A DNA stretch of 64,000 bases from Massilia sp. NR 4-1 (GCF_001191005.1 NZ_CP012201.1:3348001-3412000), one strand, 5' to 3'; positions 33,290 through 43,921 are shown, counted from the first letter of the stretch. Numbers and translations: made by a program. Notes: generated by a model from the sequence alone, not told the origin.

Positions 33290-33322
33290 CGGACAAATGT
33301 TTATACTAACGGACAAATGTTT
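33290..33322 (+). promoter_or_regulatory. Exact 13-bp direct repeat upstream of psuK
   Basis: CGGACAAATGTTT occurs at 33290-33302 and again at 33310-33322, exactly 20 bp apart, so both copies lie on the same face of the helix. The second copy ends 15 bp before the psuK GTG start. An exact repeat at two helical turns is a typical cooperative binding site. PsuK itself carries an N-terminal DNA-binding domain and is a candidate to bind here. Confidence 0.6.
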
Positions 33323-33337
33323 TAACGCAGGCTGAAC

Positions 33338-34447
33338 GTGAGCGAATTACCGAAAAAAGAACAGCTGTATGAGCTGATCCGCGCCAACCCCTTCATCTCC
33401 CAGCAGGAGCTGGCCGAGCAGATGGGCTTGTCGCGCTCGGCCGTGGCCGGCCATATCGCCAGCCTGATCCGCGAACGGCGGCTGCTGGGGCGCGCCTATG
33501 TGCTGCCGGACGAGCGTCCCGTGCTGTGCATCGGCGCGGCCAATCTGGACCGCAAGCTGCGCACCCTGGCGCCGCTGCAGATGGGCACCTCGAATCCGGC
33601 CGGCGCCAGCGAAACCTGCGGCGGCGTGGCGCGCAATATCGCCGAGAACCTGGCGCGCCTGGGTTCCCCCACCGCCCTGCTCACGGCCCTGGGCGGCGAC
33701 GCCGCCGGCCAGGCGCTGCAAGCGCACGCCGAAGCGGCCGGCATCGATATGAGCGGCAGCCTGAAACTGCACGGCATGGCCAGCGGCACCTATACCGCCG
33801 TGCTGGACGCCGGCGGCGAAATGGTGCTGGCCCTGGCCGATATGGCCTTGTATGAACAATTGTCGCCCGCCTTCCTCGCCAGCCGCCAGCCGCAGCGCAG
33901 CGCCGCCGCCCTGGTGGCGGCCGACCTGAATCTGCCGCTCGACAGCGTGGCCCTGCTGCTGGCCGAGGCGCGCAGCAGCGGCGTGCCGCTGGTGATCGTG
34001 GCCGTGTCGCAGCCGAAGATGGCGCGCCTGCCGCTCGACCTGCGCGGCCTGCAATTGCTGATATTGAACCGCGGCGAACTGGAAGCCCGCAGCGGCCGCG
34101 CCCTGCCCACCGAGGCCGATGTGCGCGCCGCCTGCCTGGAACTGCAGTCGCAGGGCGTGCGGGACATCATCGTCACCTGCGGCGCGGCCGGCGTCTACCA
34201 CACCATACCGGGCGACCTGCACTGGATGCCGGCGCATGAGGTGGACGTGGTCGACGTCACCGGCGCCGGCGACGCCTTCGCCGCCGCCGTCTGCTGGTCG
34301 CTGGCGCAGGGCAGCGCCGACCTGACCCAGGCTTGCGCACGGGGCTTGCAGGCAGCCGCCCTCACGCTGCAAAGTCCGCACACCGTTTCGCCCGCGCTGT
34401 CGGCTGACGCCATCGCCAGCACGGGCCATCACGCCGAACCGCAATAG
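33338..34447 (+). CDS. psuK: Pseudouridine kinase with N-terminal helix-turn-helix (PfkB family)
   Basis: A 369-residue protein starting with GTG at 33338. Residues about 6-55 form a winged helix (QLYELIRANPFISQQELAEQ and LSRSAVAGHIASLIRERRLL). Residues about 60-365 are a PfkB sugar kinase with NPAGASETCGGVARNIAENL near the start and VDVTGAGDAFAAAVCWSLAQ, the anion hole and catalytic aspartate, near the end. It phosphorylates pseudouridine to the 5'-phosphate for PsuG, encoded 11 bp downstream. The fused helix-turn-helix suggests that it senses substrate and regulates the operon, with the repeats at 33290-33322 as likely site. Confidence 0.92.
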   Translation: MSELPKKEQLYELIRANPFISQQELAEQMGLSRSAVAGHIASLIRERRLLGRAYVLPDERPVLCIGAANLDRKLRTLAPLQMGTSNPAGASETCGGVARNIAENLARLGSPTALLTALGGDAAGQALQAHAEAAGIDMSGSLKLHGMASGTYTAVLDAGGEMVLALADMALYEQLSPAFLASRQPQRSAAALVAADLNLPLDSVALLLAEARSSGVPLVIVAVSQPKMARLPLDLRGLQLLILNRGELEARSGRALPTEADVRAACLELQSQGVRDIIVTCGAAGVYHTIPGDLHWMPAHEVDVVDVTGAGDAFAAAVCWSLAQGSADLTQACARGLQAAALTLQSPHTVSPALSADAIASTGHHAEPQ

Positions 34448-34458
34448 AAAGGATCATC

Positions 34459-35379
34459 ATGCACCAATATCTCTCCCTCTCGCCCGAAGTGGCGAACGCG
34501 CGCGCCGCCGGCAAGGCCATCGTGGCGCTGGAGTCGACCATCATCTCGCACGGCATGCCCTATCCGCAGAACGTGCAGATGGCGAACGAAGTGGAACAGA
34601 TCATCCGCGACGCGGGCGCGGTGCCGGCCACCATCGCCATCATCGACGGCAAGATCTGCATCGGCCTGACGCCGGAGCAGCTGGAACTGCTGGGCAAATC
34701 GCCGGAAGCGCTGAAGGTCAGCCGCCGCGACCTGCCCTATGTGCTGTCGCAGAACAAGCTGGGCGCCACCACCGTGGCCGCCACCATGATCTGCGCCCAG
34801 CTGGCCGGCATTTCCGTCTTCGTCACCGGCGGCATCGGCGGCGTGCACCGCGGTGCCGAAACCAGCTTCGACATCTCGGCCGACCTGCAGGAACTGGCGC
34901 AGACCAATGTCGCCGTGGTATGCGCCGGCGTGAAATCGATTCTCGACATCGGCCTGACGCTGGAATACCTGGAAACCCTGGGCGTGCCCGTGATCAGCGT
35001 CGGCCAGCCAGGCTTCCCGGCCTTCTTCACGCGCGAGAGCGGCTTCAATGCCGACTTCCAGCTCGACACGGCGGCGGAACAGGCTTCCTTCGTCCACACC
35101 AAATGGCGCCTGGGCCTGAAGGGCGGCGTCATCGTCAGCAATCCGGTGCCGCAAGCGGACGCCATGCCGAAAGAGGAAATCGACGCCATCACCGTGCAAG
35201 CCTTGCAGGAAGCCGATGAAAACGGCGTCACCGGCAAGAAGGTCACGCCCTTCCTGCTGGCGCGCATCAAGACCCTGACCCAGGGCCGCAGCCTGGCCAC
35301 CAATATCGCGCTGGTGAAGAACAACGCCCGCGTCGGCGCCGAGCTGGCGCGCGCCATGCTGGAGCATCCTGCCGCGTAA
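34459..35379 (+). CDS. psuG: Pseudouridine-5'-phosphate glycosidase
   Basis: A 306-residue manganese-dependent C-glycosidase that reversibly splits pseudouridine 5'-phosphate to uracil and ribose 5-phosphate. Conserved blocks are ALESTIISHGMPYPQNVQMA, the lysine-bearing LSQNKLGATTVAATMICAQL, and VFVTGGIGGVHRGAETSFDI, followed by CAGVKSILDIGLTLEYLETL. The uracil can enter the PreTA pathway. AAAGGATC precedes the ATG; the gene is 11 bp after psuK and 21 bp before a LysR gene, probably one operon. It allows use of pseudouridine from degraded tRNA and rRNA. Confidence 0.97.
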   Translation: MHQYLSLSPEVANARAAGKAIVALESTIISHGMPYPQNVQMANEVEQIIRDAGAVPATIAIIDGKICIGLTPEQLELLGKSPEALKVSRRDLPYVLSQNKLGATTVAATMICAQLAGISVFVTGGIGGVHRGAETSFDISADLQELAQTNVAVVCAGVKSILDIGLTLEYLETLGVPVISVGQPGFPAFFTRESGFNADFQLDTAAEQASFVHTKWRLGLKGGVIVSNPVPQADAMPKEEIDAITVQALQEADENGVTGKKVTPFLLARIKTLTQGRSLATNIALVKNNARVGAELARAMLEHPAA

Positions 35380-35400
35380 ATATCGAAAGAGCCGTCCGCC

Positions 35401-36306
35401 ATGTCCATCGATTTGAAGCAGTTGAAGTACTTCCTTGCCGTCGCCGAAGAAAAGAGTTTCAGCCGTGCCGCCGAAAGGCTGCACATCTCGCAGCCGCCGC
35501 TGAGCCAGCAGATCATGAAGCTGGAAGCGGAGCTGGGCGTGAAGCTGTTCGCGCGCACCACGCGCACCTTCGAGCTGACGGTGGCGGGCAAGGCGCTGAT
35601 GGTGGAGGCGGCGGACGTGCTGGCGAAAATGCGCATGACCATCGACACCGTGCGCCAGATCGACCGCGGCGAGGTGGGACGGCTGCGCGTGGGCATCGTC
35701 GGCTCCGCGATGTGGGGGCCGATACCCAGCCTGCTCGAAGAATTCCAGAGCAAGTATCCGCAAGTGACCTGGACCCTGCACGAACTGGGACCGACCGTGC
35801 AATACGAAGCGCTGCGCGCCAAGCAGATCGACATCGGCTTCTGGCGCGAGCCCAAGCTCGACGAAGATGGGCTGCGCAACGACAATCTACGACAGGAGCT
35901 GTGCTTCCGCGAGAATGTCTGCGTGGCCGTGAATGAGCACCATCCCCTGGCCAAGCAGGAAGCCATCGAACTGAGCGACATCGCCAACGAACCGATGCTG
36001 ACTTTGGCCTTGGATAAATCCGCCTTCCCGCGCTATCTGATCCAATGCTGCGTGAAGGCCGGCTTCCATCCCACGGTCTTCCAGGAAGCGACCGAGCCGC
36101 AAACCCTGCTCGCCATGGTCGGCGCCGGTCTCGGCGTCACCCTGATGCCCGAAACCACCAGCCGCATCGGCTGGCCCGGCGTGGTCTTCCTGCCGATCCG
36201 CAGCAATCCTCCCTCGGCCAACCTGTACATCGCCTACCCCGCCCTCGACGACGCGCCGGTGGTGCGTGCCTTTCTCAACATCCTGCGCCCGCCTGCCCGC
36301 GACTGA
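35401..36306 (+). CDS. LysR-family transcriptional regulator
   Basis: A 301-residue LysR protein of the CatR/BenM-like branch: LKQLKYFLAVAEEKSFSRAA and LHISQPPLSQQIMKLEAELG form the DNA-binding domain, and the effector domain runs from about residue 90. It lies 21 bp after psuG in the same direction and is followed by a terminator oriented for the opposite strand. It may be cotranscribed with psuKG or regulate the convergent TonB receptor. The sequence gives no ligand. Confidence 0.85.
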   Translation: MSIDLKQLKYFLAVAEEKSFSRAAERLHISQPPLSQQIMKLEAELGVKLFARTTRTFELTVAGKALMVEAADVLAKMRMTIDTVRQIDRGEVGRLRVGIVGSAMWGPIPSLLEEFQSKYPQVTWTLHELGPTVQYEALRAKQIDIGFWREPKLDEDGLRNDNLRQELCFRENVCVAVNEHHPLAKQEAIELSDIANEPMLTLALDKSAFPRYLIQCCVKAGFHPTVFQEATEPQTLLAMVGAGLGVTLMPETTSRIGWPGVVFLPIRSNPPSANLYIAYPALDDAPVVRAFLNILRPPARD

Positions 36307-36327
36307 ACCGGCGCAGATGCCGGGACG

Positions 36328-36360
36328 AAAAAAAAGCCCGCGGCCAGGGACCCGCGGGCT
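36328..36360 (-). terminator. Rho-independent terminator for the TonB receptor at 36381
   Basis: A perfect 9-bp stem (AGCCCGCGG and CCGCGGGCT) with an eight-base loop is followed, on the minus strand, by a run of eight T. It begins about 20 bp after the receptor's stop codon. In the plus direction the T-run is missing, so it serves mainly the receptor gene. Confidence 0.9.
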
Positions 36361-36380
36361 CAAGCCTGATCGGACGAGGA

Positions 36381-38660
36381 TCAGAAGTTGGCTTTGAATT
36401 GCACGCCGTAGGTGCGTGGTTCGTTGACGATACCGGTCAAGTTGACGAAGTCGATGGCGCCCAGCGCTTGCACGCGGTTGGTGATATTGCGGCCATAGGC
36501 TGCCAGTTCGTATTTGCCGTCGCCGAATTTGTAGCCGACGCGCAGGCCGCCTTCAAGCAGGGACTTGGCCTTGTATTCCTTGGCTTCGTACAGGAAGAAG
36601 TTGTAGCTGGTGCGGTAGGCCCAGTCGGTGAAGGCGTAGAACTCGCCATCGCCCACCGGCACGCTGTAGCGCAGCGTGAAGTTATGCTGCCATTTCGGCG
36701 CGCGCGGCAGCGGGTTGCCGTCGATCAGGGCAGTGCCGGCGAACGGGCCGGTCGGATTGGTCACGGTGCAGCCGGTCGCTTCATTGTTCTGCACATTGCC
36801 GCAGCTGCGCACGAACAGATTGGGATCCTTGATCTTGGTGTCGTTGTAGCTGCTGCCGACGGTAGCGCTCAGGCCATCGCCGAGATTGGCCTGGAAGTCC
36901 AGCTCGATGCCGCGGCCGATGGCTTTTTCGGCGTTGATCAGGCGGTTCATATTGACGATGCCGCTGCCGGCGGTCAGCTGCTTGTCCTTGACGCGGTATT
37001 GGAAGGCAGTGGCGCTCAGGCGCGCGCGGCGGTTGAACAGGTCTTGCTTGATGCCCGCTTCATAGGACAGCACTTTCTCGGCGCCGGCCTGGGTTGGCAC
37101 ATCCGCCAGCGAGTCCAGGCGGCCTTGCATGGACGGCGCGCGGTAGCCGGTGGCGATGCGGCCGAACAGATTGGTGTCCTTGTCCAGCGTATAGGTGCCG
37201 CTCAGGTCCCAGCTGAAATTGGTGGAGTCGCTGTGCAGCGGGTGCAGGCTGGCGAGGCTGCCTTGGACACGGCTGGCGACGAAGTCCTTCTTGTCGCTGG
37301 TGTAGCGCACGCCGCCGCGCACCTTGAACTGCTCGTTGACGGTGTAGTTCAAGGTACCGAAAGCGGCCCAGGATTTGGAATTCTGGGTCTGGGTCGCGTA
37401 GTTCGGGTTTTTCGGATTGCCCGCCGTCAGGGAGTCGAAGCTGATGCTGTCGATCTGGATGTCTTCCTTGAAGTAGAAGACGCCGGCGATCCATTGCAGC
37501 GGTCCCTTGTAATTCGATTCGGCGCGGAACTCTTGCGAGATCTGCTTGTGGTTCGGGATCAGGTCGGCCGTTTCGACGGAGAAGGGAACGAAGCCTGGGC
37601 CCGAAGGCGGTTTGGAGGCGGTGCCATAGCCGCCGTCGACGTCGGCGCGGCTGTAGAAGTCCAGCTTCTCGTAGCCGGTGATGGAGTGCAGGGTCACGCC
37701 TTCCAGATCCCAGCGCAGGCGCATATTCGCGCCCTTGTTCTTCAGGTGCTGTTCGTTGATGCCGTCGCTCGGGTAGGATTTGAAATCGAAGCCGTCCACC
37801 AGATCGTTGCTGCCCTTCTTCAGGATATTCGAACGGAACAGGGTGGCGGTGCCGTCCATCTTGCGCGCATGGACGTTGAACAGGGCGCTGAAGTCCTTGC
37901 TCGGCTTGACCAGCACCTGCAGGCGGCCGGCATTGTCCTTATAGCCTTCGAAGTCCTGGGTGCCGGTCGGACGCGGATTGTGCACGCGGTCGTCGCGGCG
38001 CTGGGTCTGGCCGGAGAAGCGCAGGGCCACGGTGTCGCTGACCGGCACGTTGTAGGCACCTTCCAGGTTCTTCACGCCATCCTTGCCGAAGCCCAGGTTG
38101 GCATAGCCCTCGGTGCGGAACACCGGCTTGGCCGAGTCGAACTTGATCACGCCGGCCGGGGAGTTGCGGCCGAACAGGGTGCCTTGCGGACCGCGCAGCA
38201 CTTCCACCTGGTCCACGTCGAAGACCGGGAAGCCTTTCAGCATCGGGTTTTCCTGCACGATATCGTCCATCACCAGGCCGACCGGCTGGGAAGCGTTCAG
38301 GTCGAAGTCGGTATTGCCCAGGCCACGGATATAGAAGCGCGGGAAGGTGCGGCCATAATCGGACTCCACGCTGACGCTGGGCGAGCGGCCGGACAGGAAG
38401 CGGATATCCTGGCCGCCGGAGGTCAGCACGTCGAGCTTTTCGCCCTTCAGGGTGGCGATCGACATCGGCACATCCTTGATGTTCTCGGCGCGGCGCTGGG
38501 CGGTGACGATCACGGTTTCCAGCTGGCCGGCCTGCTTGGCGGCGGCCGGCGCCGGCGTTTCTTCCGCCGCCGGCTGGGCGTCATCGGCGCGCGCCGCGTG
38601 CAGCGGGAAGGCGGCGGCAAGCGCCAAGGCCATCAGGGTGTACTTCGTGTTCGTCTTCAT
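36381..38660 (-). CDS. TonB-dependent outer-membrane receptor, candidate nucleoside importer
   Basis: A 759-residue receptor. The signal peptide is MKTNTKYTLMALALAAAFPL plus HAARA. An Ala/Pro/Glu-rich stretch follows, then the TonB box region ETVIVTAQRRAENIKDVPMS, the plug domain (about 70-190, with VEVLRGPQGTLFGRNSPAGV) and a 22-strand barrel ending in GVQFKANF with a C-terminal phenylalanine. Sequence style is that of the SusC-unrelated Caulobacter/Sphingomonas type receptors. It is divergent from the BMP nucleoside importer across about 600 bp, so purine or pyrimidine nucleoside passage is a reasonable guess; the ligand is not readable from sequence. The start at 38660 begins the signal peptide; a longer frame upstream lacks support. 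Confidence 0.88.
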   Translation of the reverse strand: MKTNTKYTLMALALAAAFPLHAARADDAQPAAEETPAPAAAKQAGQLETVIVTAQRRAENIKDVPMSIATLKGEKLDVLTSGGQDIRFLSGRSPSVSVESDYGRTFPRFYIRGLGNTDFDLNASQPVGLVMDDIVQENPMLKGFPVFDVDQVEVLRGPQGTLFGRNSPAGVIKFDSAKPVFRTEGYANLGFGKDGVKNLEGAYNVPVSDTVALRFSGQTQRRDDRVHNPRPTGTQDFEGYKDNAGRLQVLVKPSKDFSALFNVHARKMDGTATLFRSNILKKGSNDLVDGFDFKSYPSDGINEQHLKNKGANMRLRWDLEGVTLHSITGYEKLDFYSRADVDGGYGTASKPPSGPGFVPFSVETADLIPNHKQISQEFRAESNYKGPLQWIAGVFYFKEDIQIDSISFDSLTAGNPKNPNYATQTQNSKSWAAFGTLNYTVNEQFKVRGGVRYTSDKKDFVASRVQGSLASLHPLHSDSTNFSWDLSGTYTLDKDTNLFGRIATGYRAPSMQGRLDSLADVPTQAGAEKVLSYEAGIKQDLFNRRARLSATAFQYRVKDKQLTAGSGIVNMNRLINAEKAIGRGIELDFQANLGDGLSATVGSSYNDTKIKDPNLFVRSCGNVQNNEATGCTVTNPTGPFAGTALIDGNPLPRAPKWQHNFTLRYSVPVGDGEFYAFTDWAYRTSYNFFLYEAKEYKAKSLLEGGLRVGYKFGDGKYELAAYGRNITNRVQALGAIDFVNLTGIVNEPRTYGVQFKANF

Positions 38661-39261
38661 CAACCAGCTCCTTATAGGTAAAAATTCTGCCTGCCTCCAG
38701 CTAAACCTTTGCAAAACACAAAGAAATCGGGCAATAAGCGGCGATGCTAGCACGATTATTTTTGACGGAAAATCACTAAACACACCCTGTCATATATTTG
38801 TTTTTGATATAAATAGACAAGCAAAAACGTATTTGTCATACATATATCGCGTATTGCATAGTTAAGGATCGGGCTTGCGGAAAGCTAGTGCCCACCACGC
38901 CGGGAGGCCACTGGGGACTGAGCTTTCGGCGGCCTTAAGGCAGTAGCAATTTGCCATCGGTTTTGCGGCGCCTGCACAAAAAAGCAACAAGAAAAATTTG
39001 CATAAAGATATGCGCAAACCGTTGCAATAACGCTACATCTTGCTGAAAGAGTCATTACCAAGAATTAAGGCGCGTTGCGTTGCAACACGAAAAAGGAGGG
39101 GTGGCCGGCCAGCTGCCATTTGCATCAGGTTTTGCCGGCGCCAACAGCGTTTTTGCCGAGCGAAGCCTCTAATTAATAGGGTTTTCGCAGCCGATCGCGG
39201 ACCAAAACTTCATGCTTCGTCCACAAAAAATATACAATATCGAACCTCCAGGAGCCAACCA
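38661..39261. other. 601-bp divergent intergenic region, TonB receptor and BMP importer
   Basis: No gene is convincing here. The left part (38740-38860) is AT-rich and probably holds the receptor promoter. The centre has a 7-bp stem candidate (38880-38927). A palindrome-like TTGCATA-AAGA-TATGC element lies at 38998-39013. A strong AAGGAGG at 39093 is followed by a GTG after only one base, too close for initiation. The right end has an AT-rich TATACAAT at about 39230 as possible -10 element for bmp. The length suggests more than one regulator. Confidence 0.5.
38880..38927 (+). other. Possible structured RNA or operator element
   Basis: GAAAGCT (38880-38886) and AGCTTTC (38921-38927) could form a perfect 7-bp outer stem around a GC-rich 34-base interior that itself contains AGTG and CACT. 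No known riboswitch motif is recognised. It is reported as a possible leader element only; the transcript start and strand are unknown. Confidence 0.25.
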
Positions 39262-40257
39262 ATGAAAATTAAACAACTCACAGTGGCGATTAGCGCCCTG
39301 CTGCTGGCCGCCAGCGCAAGCGCGGCTGACCCGAAACTGGGCATCGTTTACGACGCCGGCGGCAAGTTCGATAAATCGTTCAACCAATCCGCTTTCGAAG
39401 GCGCTTCGCGCTTCAAGAAGGATACCGGCATCAACTTCATCGAAGTGCAGGTCAACAGCGACACGCAGGCCGAGCAGGTGCTGCGCGGCCTGGCCCGCAA
39501 GAACCTCGACCTGATCGCCTCGATCGGCTTCGCCCAGACCCAGGCCCTGCAAAAAGTGGCCAAGGAATTCCCGAAAGTACGCTTCGTGCTGATCGACGGC
39601 GTGGCCCAGGGTGCGAACGTGAACTCGGTGACCTTCAAGGAAGAAGAAGGCTCGTACCTGGTCGGCGTGGCCGCCGCCCAGGCATCCAAGTCGAAGAAGC
39701 TGGGCTTCATCGGCGGCATCGACATTCCCCTGATCCGCACCTTCGCCTGCGGCTACGCGCAAGGCGCGAAAGCCACCGACAAGAAAGTGGAAGTCTTCCA
39801 GAACATGGTGGGCACCACCTCGGCCGCGTGGAATGACCCGGCCAAGGGCGGCGAGCTGGCCCGCTCCCAATTCGAGCGCGGCGTGGACGTGGTGTTCGCC
39901 GTGGCCGGCGGTTCCGGCATGGGCACGCTGCAGACGGCCAAGGAAAAAGGCAAGCTGGCCATCGGCGTGGACTCCAACCAGAACCACCTGTACCCAGGCA
40001 CCATGCTGACCTCCATGGTCAAGCGCGTGGACAATGCCGTCTACGACAGCTTCATGCAGATGAAGAACGGCACCTGGAAAGCCGGCGTGACCGCCAAGGG
40101 CATCAAGGAAGGCGGCGTCGATTGGGCGCTGGATGAACACAACCGCAAGCTGATCACCCCTGAGATCGAGAAGAAGGTCATGGGCGCGCGCAAGGATATT
40201 ATCGATGGCAAGATCAAGGTCATCGACATCCGGGCCACGAACAGCTGCCCAGCCTAA
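39262..40257 (+). CDS. BMP-family (PnrA-like) nucleoside-binding protein of an ABC importer
   Basis: A 331-residue periplasmic binding protein. Signal peptide residues 1-21 (MKIKQLTVAISALLLAASAS, then A), mature part starting ADPKLGIVYDAGGKFDKSFN, the signature of the BMP/PnrA purine-nucleoside-binding family. Further family blocks are SFNQSAFEGASRF, LGFIGGIDIPLIRTFACGYA and VAGGSGMGTLQTAKEKGKLA. GGAGC precedes the ATG at 39262. The ATPase and permease genes follow after a hairpin-type terminator, so the binding protein may be made in excess. Nucleoside specificity is inferred from the family and from the surrounding genes. Confidence 0.93.
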   Translation: MKIKQLTVAISALLLAASASAADPKLGIVYDAGGKFDKSFNQSAFEGASRFKKDTGINFIEVQVNSDTQAEQVLRGLARKNLDLIASIGFAQTQALQKVAKEFPKVRFVLIDGVAQGANVNSVTFKEEEGSYLVGVAAAQASKSKKLGFIGGIDIPLIRTFACGYAQGAKATDKKVEVFQNMVGTTSAAWNDPAKGGELARSQFERGVDVVFAVAGGSGMGTLQTAKEKGKLAIGVDSNQNHLYPGTMLTSMVKRVDNAVYDSFMQMKNGTWKAGVTAKGIKEGGVDWALDEHNRKLITPEIEKKVMGARKDIIDGKIKVIDIRATNSCPA

Positions 40258-40276
40258 TTACCTGCTTCATTGAGAG

Positions 40277-40312
40277 AACGCGCCGGCGGGGGTTCCCGTC
40301 TGGCGCGTTTTT
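40277..40312 (+). terminator. Strong internal terminator/attenuator between binding protein and ATPase genes
   Basis: A 14-bp stem (AACGCGCC-GGCGGG with CCCGTC-T-GGCGCGTT, one bulged T, one G-T pair) closes a GGTT loop and ends in a run of T. It lies 20 bp after the stop of the binding protein and 25 bp before the ATPase start. Partial read-through would give more binding protein than transporter. Confidence 0.88.
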
Positions 40313-40336
40313 CAGTAAATAACCCCTGAAAATCCT

Positions 40337-41862
<1,526 letters not shown>

Positions 41863-41866
<4 letters not shown>

Positions 41867-42945
41867 ACACCAATGACCTGCCACGCTGGGCAACCGGCTT
41901 TGTCCTGCCCATTCTGAATCTGCTGTCGGCCTTGCTGGTCGCGGCCCTGGTGATCCACCTGCTGGGCGAAGACCCGCTGGAATCGCTGCACATCCTGATC
42001 AACAGCGCCGTCATCAATCCGGAAGGCTTGAGCTACACGCTGTTCTACGCCTCCACCTTCGTCTTCACCGGCCTGGCCGTGTCGCTGGCGATGCAGGCGG
42101 GCCTGTTCAATATCGGCGCCGAAGGCCAGATGTATTTCGGCGGCCTCGGTCTGACGGTGGCCATGCTGGCCTTCGACAGCTCGATGCCGGCCATTGTGCT
42201 GATCCCGCTGGGCATGATCGGCGCCGCCCTGTTCGGCGCGCTGTGGTCCTTCCTGCCCGGCTATCTGCAGGCCAAACGCGGCAGCCATATCGTGGTGACG
42301 ACCATCATGTTCAACTTCATCGCGGCCTCGCTGATGAACTTCATCATCGTCAAATACATGATTCCGCCGGGCGAGCAGAATACCGCCAGCCGTGCCTTTG
42401 CCGCTGCTGCCGAAATGCCGCGCCTGAACACCTGGTTCCCGGCGCTGGGCGACACCCCGCTCAACGTCAGCTTCCTGCTGGCGATTGCTGCCCTGGCCAT
42501 TTACGGCGTGATGGTGTGGCGTTCGTCCTGGGGCTACAAGCTGCGCGCCACGGGCCTGAACAAGCACGCCGCCCACTACGCCGGCGTGAAGATCAGCGGC
42601 ATGATCATCACCGTGATGCTGCTTTCCGGCGCGCTGGCCGGCCTCGGCTCGGTCAACTCCATCATGGGTTCGACCCATTACCTGAGCCTGAACTTCGTCG
42701 GCGGCGCCGGCTTCGTCGGCATCGCCATTGCGCTGATGGGCCGCCAGCATCCGGTCGGCATCTTCCTGTCGGCCGTGCTGTTCGGCGCCCTGATCCAGGG
42801 CGGCTTCGACCTCTCGCTGGAAAAACCGAACATCCCGACCGAGACCTTCATCTTTATCCAGGGCCTGATCATTCTGTTCTGCGGCGCGATGGAAAACTTC
42901 TACGCGCCGGTCATCATCAAGCTGCTGAAAGCGCGCAAGGGCTAA
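41863..42945 (+). CDS. ABC transporter permease 1 (BMP/nucleoside type)
   Basis: A 360-residue inner-membrane permease of the BPD_transp_2 family, with eight to ten helices. The motif AMQAGLFNIGAEGQMYFGGL is the hallmark of this family's first permease, and TTIMFNFIAASLMNFIIVKY and RATGLNKHAAHYAGVKISGM follow. It overlaps the ATPase gene by four bases and precedes permease 2 by four bases, so the complex is made from one transcript. Confidence 0.95.
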
Positions 42946-42949
42946 TACC

Positions 42950-43921
42950 ATGACTTTCGAAGATCTTCATTTAGGCAGTATCGTTGTCTCCACCGTGCGC
43001 AATGCGCCGGTGCTGATTTTCGCCGCCATGGCCGGCCTGTTCGCGGAACGCTCGGGCGTGATCGACATCGGCCTGGAAGGCAAGATCCTGGCTTCGGCCT
43101 TCGTCTCGGCCGCCGTCGCCTTCGCCACGCAGAACCCTTGGTACGGCATGCTGGCCGGCATCGCCGTGTCGGTGGCGCTGGCCACGCTGCAAGGCTATGT
43201 CAGCATTTCGCAGAAGGGCAACCAGCTGGTGGCCGGCATCGCCGTGAACATCGCCATGAGCGGCCTGACCTTCGTCGTCGCGCAATACTTCTTCCAGCAG
43301 GGCGGCCGCACGCCGGACCTGGGCGAAGCGCGCCTGTTCGACGTGGTGCTGCCGGGCAGCGCGGCCGTGGCCGACGTGCCGGTGCTGGGCTGGATCTACA
43401 CCAAGCTGATTGGCGGCCATTCGGTGCTGGTGTATGTGGCGTTTGCGCTGGTGCCGCTGGTGCACTGGCTGCTGTACCACACCCGCTTCGGCCTGCGCCT
43501 GCGCGCCTGCGGCGAGAACCCGCACGCGGCCGACGCGGCCGGCGTCAGCGTGGCGCGCACCCGCTATATGGCGATGGTGCTGGCGGGCGTGCTGTGCTCC
43601 TTCTCCGGCGCCTATCTGGCCATTGTGCAGAGCGGCTTCTTCCTGCGCGATATGTCGGCCGGCGCCGGCTATCTGGCGCTGACCGCCATGGTGTTCGGCA
43701 ACTGGCGTCCCGTTTACACCTTCCTCGGCTGCCTGATGTTCGGCTTCTTCGGCGCGGTGCAGATCCAGATCGAAGGCGTAGACCTGCCGGGCATCGGCCG
43801 CATCCCCGGCTCGCTGATCCAGATGGTGCCATACGTGGTCACGGTGATCGTGCTGGCCGGCCTGATGGCCAAGTCGGTCGCCCCGAAAGCGCTCGGCACG
43901 CCGTTCGTGAAGTCGCGCTAA
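42950..43921 (+). CDS. ABC transporter permease 2 (BMP/nucleoside type)
   Basis: A 323-residue BPD_transp_2 permease. Conserved blocks are FAAMAGLFAERSGVIDIGLE with GKILASAF after it, ISQKGNQLVAGIAVNIAMSG, and RLRACGENPHAADAAGVSVA. It pairs with permease 1 to form the channel for the nucleoside delivered by the binding protein at 39262. A bidirectional terminator follows 18 bp after the stop. Confidence 0.95.
   Translation: MTFEDLHLGSIVVSTVRNAPVLIFAAMAGLFAERSGVIDIGLEGKILASAFVSAAVAFATQNPWYGMLAGIAVSVALATLQGYVSISQKGNQLVAGIAVNIAMSGLTFVVAQYFFQQGGRTPDLGEARLFDVVLPGSAAVADVPVLGWIYTKLIGGHSVLVYVAFALVPLVHWLLYHTRFGLRLRACGENPHAADAAGVSVARTRYMAMVLAGVLCSFSGAYLAIVQSGFFLRDMSAGAGYLALTAMVFGNWRPVYTFLGCLMFGFFGAVQIQIEGVDLPGIGRIPGSLIQMVPYVVTVIVLAGLMAKSVAPKALGTPFVKSR

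Noticed and set aside
36045..38681. An 878-codon open frame antisense to the TonB receptor
   Set aside because: Same reason: composition-driven frame, overlapping both a LysR gene and the receptor; no start context or domain.
38788..38840. Two TGTCATA copies before the TonB receptor as a second Pho box
   Set aside because: They are 46 bp apart, not a multiple of the 11-bp Pho repeat, and neither is paired with a second half-site.
39101..39172. A 23-codon GTG-initiated leader peptide after a strong AAGGAGG
   Set aside because: The start would be only one base after the Shine-Dalgarno sequence, too close for initiation; the peptide has no codon run hinting at attenuation.
39040..39261. A 74-residue N-terminal extension of the BMP binding protein
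   Set aside because: It would bury the signal peptide that starts at 39262, and the ATG there has a good GGAG site.
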